Source: Frankiales bacterium
GTDB lineage: Bacteria; Actinomycetota; Actinomycetes; Mycobacteriales; SCTD01
NCBI GenBank assembly: GCA_025464915.1
Contig: JAODNF010000068.1
Coordinates: 1 to 5,146, forward strand
DNA: 5,146 nucleotides
Direction: 5' to 3'
Shown here: positions 1 to 4,337 of the stretch, in pieces
How the letters are laid out: each line of letters starts with the position of its first letter
Numbering within the stretch: the stretch's first letter is position 1
The notes under the pieces: model-generated
Seen by the model: the letters and a program-made list of their open reading frames with translations, nothing else
Database searches by the model: none
What the model was told of the DNA's origin: nothing
Made by a program: the position numbers and the translations under genes

Positions 1-1
1 C

Positions 2-694
2 CTGCCGGTCACGGTCGCCGCCCACGGCTTCGGCGCCTCGGTCGCCGAGACCCGCCCGCTGCTGTCGGGCGTCCCTGGGACGAAGGTCTTCTACGAGGCG
101 CGCGGGCACGGGTCCGCCCCCGCTCCCGGGCAGGTCGGGTACGACGAGCTGGCCGGCGACCTCGACGCCGCCGCCCCCGACGCGACCCAGGCGCTCGGCG
201 TCTCGCTCGGCGCCCACACCGTACTGCGGCTGCTCTGCCGCCGGCCGGACCGCTACGCGAAGGCGGTGCTCTTCCTGCCGGCTGCCCTCGACCGGCCGCC
301 GGTCCGGCGCGAGGGGCTGGTGGACGCGCTGGAGGCGGGGGACCGCGACGCGGTGCTCGCCTGGGTGCAGGGGGAGCTGCCGCCGGACCGCGACACCTCG
401 TCGTACGCCGAGGCGCGCACGTCGTACCTGCTGTCCTCGCCCGGCCTGCTGACCCTGCTGCGTGAGCTGACCGAGCCGCCGGTGCCCGACCTCGAGCGGC
501 TCGGGGCGATCGAGACCGACGTGCTGGTGCTGGCCCAGGAGAGTGACCCGGTGCACCCGGCCCAGGTCGCGCGGGACCTGGCGGCCGCCCTCCCGAGGGC
601 CTCGCTCCACGTCTTCCGAGAGCCGGGAGCGCTGTGGAGCTCCCGGAAGGAGTTCCGGCAGCTGGTGGTAGGCCATCTGGGTGAAGGGTCCTGA
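2..694 (+). CDS. Alpha/beta-fold hydrolase, 5'-truncated by window edge
   Basis: An open frame runs from the left edge to TGA at 692-694 (230 codons visible); the start lies outside. The fragment opens with a strand followed by HGFG (residues 8-11), the usual oxyanion-loop motif. It then has GVSLG (66-70) as the nucleophile elbow with Ser68, and ESDPVHP near residue 182 supplying the expected acid Asp. Only the first strand or two seems to be missing, since the HG motif normally lies 20-40 residues into such proteins. The oddity is at the C-terminus: the place where the family has Gly-His after the last strand reads EPGALW (about 207-212), so the usual catalytic His is absent. Hydrolysis of a small ester or amide is the default family role, but the substrate is unknown and the protein may be non-catalytic. 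It is followed by a 190-base gap, so it probably ends its own transcript before the SsgA-like gene. Confidence 0.85.
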   Translation: MPVTVAAHGFGASVAETRPLLSGVPGTKVFYEARGHGSAPAPGQVGYDELAGDLDAAAPDATQALGVSLGAHTVLRLLCRRPDRYAKAVLFLPAALDRPPVRREGLVDALEAGDRDAVLAWVQGELPPDRDTSSYAEARTSYLLSSPGLLTLLRELTEPPVPDLERLGAIETDVLVLAQESDPVHPAQVARDLAAALPRASLHVFREPGALWSSRKEFRQLVVGHLGEGS

Positions 695-761
695 CGGCGC
701 CCGGCGGATGTGGGAGAGGGGCGACTACGGGACGATCTCGTCAGACCTTGCCCGGAGATGT

Positions 762-790
762 CCAGATCTGGTCGTCACCCGAGGGAGTGA
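762..790. promoter_or_regulatory. Two adjacent palindromes upstream of the SsgA-like gene
   Basis: The perfect 10-bp palindrome CCAGATCTGG (762-771) is followed 3 bases later by TCAC-N8-GTGA (775-790), whose arms are perfect. They lie 95-120 bases before the ssgA-like start in a gene-free stretch, where an operator would be expected. No convincing -35/-10 pair was found around them. This is direct pattern evidence only; binding by a regulator is inference. Confidence 0.25.
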
Positions 791-811
791 AGCTCGACAG
801 AAGCCGTCACC

Positions 812-826
812 AGCCCTGACGGGGCT
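812..826 (+). other. Small hairpin in the ssgA-like leader region
   Basis: AGCCC (812-816) and GGGCT (822-826) form a perfect 5-bp stem around a 5-base loop. It could be a weak terminator for the upstream hydrolase transcript, but no T-run follows. It could equally be part of the 5' leader of the SsgA-like gene, or chance in GC-rich DNA. Confidence 0.2.
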
Positions 827-869
827 CGTTGACCTGCACGTCGCCGCAACACCCCCCCACCACCACTCC

Positions 870-875
870 GAAGGA
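870..875 (+). promoter_or_regulatory. Ribosome-binding site that sets the SsgA-like start
   Basis: GAAGGA lies 9 bases before ATG 885-887. The frame stays open further upstream, to a GTG at 681, but that extension overlaps the hydrolase gene and reads as low-quality protein. This site and the family length both favour the ATG at 885. Confidence 0.8.
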
Positions 876-884
876 CTCACCCAG

Positions 885-1307
885 ATGAACCCCATCGCCA
901 CCGTCACCGCCGAGATCGAGCTCCACCTGGTCGTCCCGGGCGGCCCGTCGCTCCCCGTCCTCGCCAACCTGCGCTACGACGTCATCGACCCGTGGGCCGT
1001 GCGCGTCGCCTTCCAGACCGGTGGCGAGGGCGACGGCATCGTCGAGTGGATGTTCGCCCGCCAGCTGCTCACCGACGGCATCGCCGCCGCGGTCGGCGAG
1101 GGTGACGTCCGCGTCTGGCCGGCCCTGCACGGCACCGACCGCGTCGTGAACCTCGCGATGGCCTCGCCGTCCGGCTCGGCGCTGTTCGAGATCGACCGCG
1201 ACGCGCTCGTCGAGTTCCTCCAGCAGACCTACGTCGCCGTCCCGACCGGCGCCGAGGCCGAGGTCGTCGACATCGACGCCGAGCTGGCCCTGCTCCTCTC
1301 GCTCTAG
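885..1307 (+). CDS. SsgA-family sporulation/cell-division regulator (SsgB-like)
   Basis: 140 residues, close to the roughly 135-140 typical of SsgA-like proteins (SALPs), and similar along its whole length to Streptomyces SsgB as recalled. Conserved blocks visible are LRYDVIDPWAV (29-39), VEWMFARQLLTDG (53-65), GDVRVWP (73-79), FLQQTYVAVPTGAE (111-124) and an acidic-hydrophobic tail DIDAELALLL (129-138). In Streptomyces, SsgA and SsgB position FtsZ for septation during sporulation, SsgB by direct recruitment of FtsZ. Many other actinomycetes keep a single SALP, usually SsgB-like. A role in septum placement is therefore likely, but the exact paralogue and its link to sporulation here are inferred. 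It is preceded by a good ribosome site and a 190-base leader, and followed by a strong hairpin, so it looks like a single-gene transcription unit. Confidence 0.93.
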   Translation: MNPIATVTAEIELHLVVPGGPSLPVLANLRYDVIDPWAVRVAFQTGGEGDGIVEWMFARQLLTDGIAAAVGEGDVRVWPALHGTDRVVNLAMASPSGSALFEIDRDALVEFLQQTYVAVPTGAEAEVVDIDAELALLLSL

Positions 1308-1353
1308 CTCCCGACTGGGCCCGCCGGTCCGCAACGCGGCGACCTGCAGCTCG

Positions 1354-1373
1354 TCCCCCTCGGTGGTGGGGGA
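1354..1373 (+). other. Short G/C hairpin after the SsgA-like gene
   Basis: TCCCCC (1354-1359) pairs perfectly with GGGGGA (1368-1373) across an 8-base loop, 47 bases after the stop codon. No T-run follows. It may add to termination together with the larger hairpin downstream. Confidence 0.3.
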
Positions 1374-1403
1374 GGAGAGCGGAACCCGGCCCCAGAGAGC
1401 GAG

Positions 1404-1449
1404 GAAGACCCCCGTCGCCGTCCTTTCGAGGACTCCGGCGGGGGTCTTC
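1404..1449. terminator. Probable bidirectional intrinsic terminator between convergent genes
   Basis: GAAGACCCCCG (1404-1414) is the exact reverse complement of 1439-1449. The helix continues inward through a G-T wobble and two more pairs (to 1417/1436), crosses a 2x2 internal loop, and ends in GTCCT-TTCG-AGGAC (1420-1433), a 5-bp stem capped by the stable tetraloop TTCG. It sits 97 bases after the SsgA-like stop and 18 bases past the stop of the opposing - strand gene, exactly where transcripts from both sides must end. The downstream T-tracts are short (TTCTCGTT on the + side, TTCCTC on the - side), as is common for terminators in GC-rich actinobacteria. Confidence 0.85.
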
Positions 1450-1466
1450 TCGTTGTCGCGACGAGC

Positions 1467-1907
1467 TCAGCTCATCCCGGCCCGCAGGTCGAGGTCGTTG
1501 GGCGGGTTCTGCGGCGTCTTCCAGCCGATGTAGGGCTTGCCGAAGAAGCCGTGCAGCACGTTGGCGCGGTCGACCATGACGGTCCACGCCGCCTCGAACG
1601 CGGCCAGGTCCTGCGCCTTGATGGCGGCGGTGACCGGCGCGTAGTCGTCCTGCAGGTAGGCCGTCATCTCGGGCTCGTACTTGGGGCGGGACTGCGCGCT
1701 CATCGCGAGCTGCTTCACCGCGCTCTTGCTGTAGTAGGCAGCCAGTGGCCAGTTGCCCGCCTTCGCGGCGAAGTAGCAGCGGTGCAGCCGCGGACCGACC
1801 TCGGCCATCAGCCGGTCCATGCCCGGCTGCATCCGGGCGAGCTCGTTCAGGGTCAGGTCGCGCTTGCCGTTGTTGACCAGGATGTCGTCAGCGTCCACGC
1901 CGCTCAC
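1467..1907 (-). CDS. Conserved small protein of unknown function (GNWxLAAYY motif)
   Basis: 146 residues from GTG at 1907, which lies 1 base after the TAG of the MgtC-like gene, so translation is probably coupled. A second GTG at 1898 (143 residues) has AGGG 8 bases upstream and may be the true start. The protein looks all-helical: LNELARMQPGMDRLMAEVG (20-38), a helix holding GNWPLAAYY (51-59), RPKYEP (74-79), AIKAQDLAAFEAAW (95-108), and a conserved-looking end with ANVLH, GKPYIGWKTP and PPNDLDL (115-141). I have an impression of relatives in proteobacteria with the same GNW.LA.Y and C-terminal P-x-I-x-W-x-x-P signatures, but know no function. There is no signal peptide, membrane span or CxxCH haem site. 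It holds a few candidate ligand residues (His42, Cys44, His119). A helical-bundle ligand-binding protein is only a guess. Confidence 0.8.
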   Translation of the reverse strand: MSGVDADDILVNNGKRDLTLNELARMQPGMDRLMAEVGPRLHRCYFAAKAGNWPLAAYYSKSAVKQLAMSAQSRPKYEPEMTAYLQDDYAPVTAAIKAQDLAAFEAAWTVMVDRANVLHGFFGKPYIGWKTPQNPPNDLDLRAGMS

Positions 1908-1908
1908 C

Positions 1909-2544
1909 CTACGAGCCGAGCTCGACCCCCACGACGCCGTCGAGGGCGCGCAGGCGGACGGCCAGCTCGAGCAGGTCGTACCCCTTGGCCAGCGGGCTCG
2001 ACAGCGTGATCACCGTGCGGTCGCTGTGGCCGCGGTCGACCTTGCGGACACTCGCGTCGCAGTCCAGGACGGCAATGGCGCTGCTGACGACCTCGGAGAC
2101 GTCGGCGGTGTCGATGATCTCGAGCAGCACCGGGTGGCCGCGCCGTCGCGGGAAGTACTCCCGCTCGAGCTGCTTCAGGCCGGTCAGCACGACCAGGGCG
2201 AGCAGCACGCTGAAGGCCGCGAGGCCCGCGCAGTCCAGGCCGCACGCGACGCCGATGGCCGCCGTCACGAACAGGCTGGCCGCGGTGGTGAGGCCCTTGA
2301 CGCTGCCGCCCTCGCGCAAGATCGCCCCCGCGCCGAGGAAGCCGATGCCGGTGACGACCTGTGCGGCGATGCGGGTGGGGTCGGCGTTCGCGGCATCGGC
2401 ACCCGCGACCGTGAACAGCGCGGCGCCGAGGGAGACGAGCACGTGCGTCCGGAACCCCGCCGGTTGCGCCCCGAACTCGCGCTCTAGCCCGATCGCCCCC
2501 CCGAGGCCCGCGGCGATGAGCAGCAGCAGCACGTCATGACCCAT
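1909..2544 (-). CDS. MgtC/SapB family membrane protein
   Basis: 211 residues from ATG 2544-2542, with GGGGAG (2560-2555) 10 bases upstream as ribosome site. The N-terminal half is the MgtC/SapB domain with about five membrane segments (roughly 4-20, 33-49, 59-77, 85-101, 104-122). It carries the family blocks GGAIGLERE (15-23), RTHVLVSLGAAL (32-43), QVVTGIGFLGAGAI (62-75) and VKGLTTAAS (82-90). After a basic linker (FPRRRG, 131-136) there is a soluble C-terminal domain of about 75 residues, resembling the ACT-like domain of full-length MgtC. In Salmonella, MgtC is induced by low magnesium and needed inside macrophages, where it inhibits the F-type ATP synthase. Roles of homologues in environmental actinobacteria are largely unknown. 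It is separated from the upstream methyltransferase gene by 100 bases that can fold strongly, and is coupled to the next gene by a 1-base gap. Confidence 0.93.
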   Translation of the reverse strand: MGHDVLLLLIAAGLGGAIGLEREFGAQPAGFRTHVLVSLGAALFTVAGADAANADPTRIAAQVVTGIGFLGAGAILREGGSVKGLTTAASLFVTAAIGVACGLDCAGLAAFSVLLALVVLTGLKQLEREYFPRRRGHPVLLEIIDTADVSEVVSSAIAVLDCDASVRKVDRGHSDRTVITLSSPLAKGYDLLELAVRLRALDGVVGVELGS

Positions 2545-2549
2545 GGCGG

Positions 2550-2563
2550 CCAGTCTCCCCTGG
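2550..2563 (-). promoter_or_regulatory. Hairpin presenting the mgtC-like ribosome-binding site in its loop
   Basis: On the - strand, CCAG (2563-2560) pairs with CTGG (2553-2550), leaving GGGAGA in a 6-base loop. That loop is most of the Shine-Dalgarno sequence, 9-10 bases before the ATG. The stem is only 4 bp, so the case is weak alone but gains from the folded leader next to it. Confidence 0.35.
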
Positions 2564-2645
2564 TTTCCTCATGGATGCGGCTTCCCGCAGGCGTGGGGCG
2601 CACGTGGTTTCCCGCGGAACCGCTCGGGTCCATGAGGCTTCCCGC
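2562..2645 (-). repeat. Four copies of a GCGGGAARCC-like word
   Basis: On the + strand the copies read GGTTTCCTC (2562-2570, divergent), GGCTTCCCGC (2579-2588), GGTTTCCCGC (2606-2615) and GGCTTCCCGC (2636-2645). All four face the same way, with start-to-start spacings of 17, 27 and 30 bases. They fill the gap between the methyltransferase and MgtC-like genes, and the last touches the methyltransferase stop codon. They could be repeated protein-binding sites or repeated parts of an RNA fold. The irregular spacing argues against a CRISPR array or simple tandem repeat. Confidence 0.5.
2567..2637 (-). ncRNA. Candidate structured leader (four-way junction) of the mgtC-like gene
   Basis: Read as - strand RNA, a 9-bp perfect closing stem (2629-2637 with 2567-2575) encloses three hairpins. 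The first is 2625-2628 with 2611-2614 (4 bp, 10-base loop). The second is 2601-2604 with 2592-2595 (4 bp, 5-base loop). The third is 2585-2589 with 2576-2580 (5 bp, GAAG loop). The first and third abut the closing stem with no unpaired base; the linkers between hairpins are 6 and 2 bases. The ribosome site follows 6 bases after the closing stem. It resembles no riboswitch I can name, including the magnesium M-box. The pairings are seen directly; function as an RNA leader is inference. Confidence 0.4.
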
Positions 2646-3433
2646 TAGGTGGGCGCGACGGAGGCCCACCGGACCGTGAGCTCGCCGTCGCGGGGGCGGC
2701 CGACGGTCGGCCAGTCGACCGACGCGCACATGGCGGCCCAGCGCTGGCGGTTGCCGAAGGTGCCGACCGGCGCGGCGGCGTCCCACGCGCGGTCCATCTC
2801 GGTCAGAAGCCGGTGGACCGGCGAACCGGGGACGTTGTGGTGGATGAGCGCCTTCGGGAGCCGCTCGGCGAGGGAGGAAGGCCGGTCGAGGTGCTCGACG
2901 GCCGCGGCCAGGGTGAAGGAGACCGGACCCGACGAGGCGAGAGTGACCCAGGCGGCGCGGCGCCCGATCTCGTCGCAGGTGCCCTCGAGAAGGATGCCGT
3001 CGGGCTGCAGGCCGGCGCACATCGTCAGCCACGCCTCGGATGCGGCCGTCTCGTCGTACTGCCGAAGCACGTTGAGCGCCCGGATGACCAGCGGCCGCAG
3101 GCCGGCGAGCTCGAAGCCGCCCCGCAGGAAGTCCAGCCCCTCGACCCGTGCGTCGAGGGCGGCGTCGACGCGGGCCTGGTCGATCTCGAGGCCGACCACG
3201 CGGGCGTCGGGGCGGACCGCGCGGACCCGCTGGTGCAGCTCGACGGCGGTGATCGGGGTGGCGCCGTAGCCGAGGTCGACGACCAGCGGGTCGGAGGCCT
3301 TCAGCAGGAGCGAGCGGTGGACCTCGACCAGGTGCCGGTCGACGCGGCGCAGCCGGTTCCGGTTCGTGGTGCCTCGGGTGGGGAGGCCGAGGGCGCGGGC
3401 GCGCCCGGCGGCGTACCGCTTCTCCCTAGGCAC
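2645..3433 (-). CDS. Class I SAM-dependent methyltransferase
   Basis: 262 residues from GTG 3433-3431, with AAGG (3443-3440) 6 bases upstream. The start overlaps the end of the dehydrogenase gene by 8 bases, indicating a shared transcript and coupled translation. Features in order: a basic N-terminal region with LGLPTRGTTNRNRLRRVDR (15-33), the SAM-binding motif I VVDLGYGATP (51-60; a variant of the usual DxGxGxG), the acidic end of the second strand VVGLEID with Glu83, and a motif-IV-like segment VIRALNVLRQYDE (116-128). I recall close homologues across actinobacteria with the same TRGTTNxNRLRRxDR lead-in, but none with a known substrate. The arginine-rich N-terminus would suit a nucleic-acid or other anionic substrate, which is only inference. 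It ends just before the folded gap ahead of the MgtC-like gene. Confidence 0.88.
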   Translation of the reverse strand: MPREKRYAAGRARALGLPTRGTTNRNRLRRVDRHLVEVHRSLLLKASDPLVVDLGYGATPITAVELHQRVRAVRPDARVVGLEIDQARVDAALDARVEGLDFLRGGFELAGLRPLVIRALNVLRQYDETAASEAWLTMCAGLQPDGILLEGTCDEIGRRAAWVTLASSGPVSFTLAAAVEHLDRPSSLAERLPKALIHHNVPGSPVHRLLTEMDRAWDAAAPVGTFGNRQRWAAMCASVDWPTVGRPRDGELTVRWASVAPT

Positions 3434-4136
3434 GCACGACCTTGTGCGCGGCGTGCTGCTGCTTCGGGGTCAGCTGCACGACGTCGATGTTGACGTGCGC
3501 CGGCCGGGTCGCGACCCAGACGATCGCGTCGGCGACGTCGTCGGCGGTCAACGGCTCGACGCCCTGGTAGACGGCGTCCGCCCGGGCCTGGTCGCCGCCG
3601 AAGCGGTTGACCGAGAACTCCTCCGTGAAGACCATGCCGGGCGCGACCTCGGAGACCCGGATCGCCTGCTCCTCGAGGCGAAGCGTGTCCCGGAGCGCAG
3701 CCACGGCGTGCTTCGCGGCGACGTAGCCGCCACCGCCCTCGTAGACCCAGCGGCCGGCGGTGGACCCGGTCATGACGACCTGGCCACGGGCGCTTCGAAG
3801 GGCGGGGAGCAGGGCCTGGACGGTGCGGACCAGGCCGAGGACGTTCACGTCGTACATCCGCGCCCAGGTGTCGACGTCGGCGTCGGCGAGCGGGTCGAGG
3901 TCGAAGGCGCCGCCGGCGTTCGCGACGAGCAGGTCGCAAGTCGGGACCGCGTCGACGAGCTGCTCGACAGACCGCGGGTCGGTGACGTCGAGCGCCTGCG
4001 GCCGGACGCCCTGCAGCTGTGACAGCCGGTCGAGGCGGCGGGCGGCGCCGATCACCTCCCAGCCTTCGGCGGCGAGGCGTACGGCGGTGGCGGCGCCGAT
4101 CCCCGAGGAGGCACCGGTGACGAGAGCGACGGGCAT
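3426..4136 (-). CDS. Short-chain dehydrogenase/reductase, YdfG-like
   Basis: 236 residues from ATG 4136-4134. It is a classical SDR: cofactor loop TGASSGIG (7-14), basic pair Arg33-Arg34 after the second strand (favouring NADP over NAD), Asp50-Val51, NAGG (73-76), Asn98, Ser125, Tyr138 and Lys142 in YVAAK, and PGMV (166-169). The catalytic set Asn-Ser-Tyr-Lys is complete. The C-terminal half (EEFSVNRFGGD, GVEPLTADDVADAI, RPAHVNID) is typical of the YdfG group of NADP-dependent 3-hydroxy acid/serine dehydrogenases. The physiological substrate here is unknown. An in-frame ATG six codons upstream (4154) is a possible longer start, and neither start has a strong ribosome site. The reading frame stays open far upstream, antisense to mshA, but that part is not protein-like. 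It heads the - strand gene group and is divergent from mshA; M. tuberculosis has a related SDR (Rv0484c) near mshA (from memory). Confidence 0.92.
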   Translation of the reverse strand: MPVALVTGASSGIGAATAVRLAAEGWEVIGAARRLDRLSQLQGVRPQALDVTDPRSVEQLVDAVPTCDLLVANAGGAFDLDPLADADVDTWARMYDVNVLGLVRTVQALLPALRSARGQVVMTGSTAGRWVYEGGGGYVAAKHAVAALRDTLRLEEQAIRVSEVAPGMVFTEEFSVNRFGGDQARADAVYQGVEPLTADDVADAIVWVATRPAHVNIDVVQLTPKQQHAAHKVVRA

Positions 4137-4285
4137 GGACCGAGTCTGTCGCATCGCCTCGCGGCGGACCGGCGCCAAGGCGCTCGGGGAAGCGTGCCGA
4201 CCTCGCCGACCAGCTCGGCCGGCACGAGGCGGTCCCTTCGCGCGTCGTCCGCCTCGTCGAGCAGGCAGCCACAGCCTGAGCTCCC

Positions 4286-4311
4286 GGAACATCCCCCTGA
4301 GGTGCTGTGTT
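4286..4311 (+). promoter_or_regulatory. SigR/SigH-type (thiol-stress ECF sigma) promoter candidate for mshA
   Basis: GGAAC (4286-4290), then exactly 18 bases, then GTT (4309-4311) matches the established SigR consensus of S. coelicolor (GGAAT-N18-GTT) and the SigH type of mycobacteria (GGAAY...GTT). GTT ends 26 bases before the mshA ATG, which would give a leader of roughly 15-20 bases holding just the ribosome site. SigR control of mshA is reported in Streptomyces, so location and function agree. Confidence 0.6.
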
Positions 4312-4322
4312 GCAGCCGATCG

Positions 4323-4329
4323 GGAAGGA
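4323..4329 (+). promoter_or_regulatory. mshA ribosome-binding site that decides the start
   Basis: GGAAGGA lies 8 bases before ATG 4338-4340. An in-frame ATG at 4329 overlaps this site and could not use it, so the ATG at 4338 is preferred. A later in-frame GTG at 4359 has no comparable site. Confidence 0.8.
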
Positions 4330-4337
4330 TGGGCGGC

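Larger units (their letters stand above)
4137..4337. promoter_or_regulatory. Divergent control region between the dehydrogenase and mshA
   Basis: These 201 bases hold no complete gene on either strand. The right end contains an ECF-type promoter candidate and the mshA ribosome site. The middle contains GTGCCGACC (4194-4202) facing GGCCGGCAC (4217-4225), an inverted repeat matching 8 of 9 positions, with an inner perfect 5-bp hairpin (4205-4209/4215-4219). No clear promoter for the dehydrogenase was seen. Bases 4190-4279 also have a coding-like base pattern without a start codon. Confidence 0.6.

Noticed and set aside
775..790. BldD box upstream of the SsgA-like gene
   Set aside because: The TCAC and GTGA half-sites are 8 bases apart, while the described palindrome has 5 between AC and GT.
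829..857. Housekeeping promoter with TTGACC at 829-834
   Set aside because: The expected -10 position 17 bases later is a run of C, with nothing like TANNNT.
681..884. Upstream extension of the SsgA-like frame to a GTG at 681
   Set aside because: It would overlap the hydrolase gene, lacks family similarity and has no ribosome site. The ATG at 885 has a good one and gives the normal family length.
807..1587. Open frames antisense to the SsgA-like gene
   Set aside because: They are Arg/Asp-rich shadows produced by high GC, and the + strand gene matches a known family along its length.
2567..2637. tRNA-like cloverleaf
   Set aside because: The layout of three hairpins in a closing stem is superficially similar, but stem lengths, loop sizes and conserved tRNA bases (GTTCRA loop, 7-base anticodon loop) do not match.
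2567..2637. M-box magnesium riboswitch before the mgtC-like gene
   Set aside because: The M-box is roughly twice this length with conserved loop-loop contacts that I do not see here.
2608..2644. Second ECF promoter (GGAAG-N17-GTT on the - strand) before the mgtC-like gene
   Set aside because: The fifth base is not T or C and the spacing is one base short of the SigR type, so it is too weak to call.
2562..2645. CRISPR array or simple tandem repeat
   Set aside because: The repeated word is only about 10 bases and the spacings are irregular (17, 27, 30).
1551..3493. Long + strand open frames opposite the four - strand genes
   Set aside because: Their translations have no recognisable motifs, while the - strand frames give clear MgtC, methyltransferase and SDR signatures.
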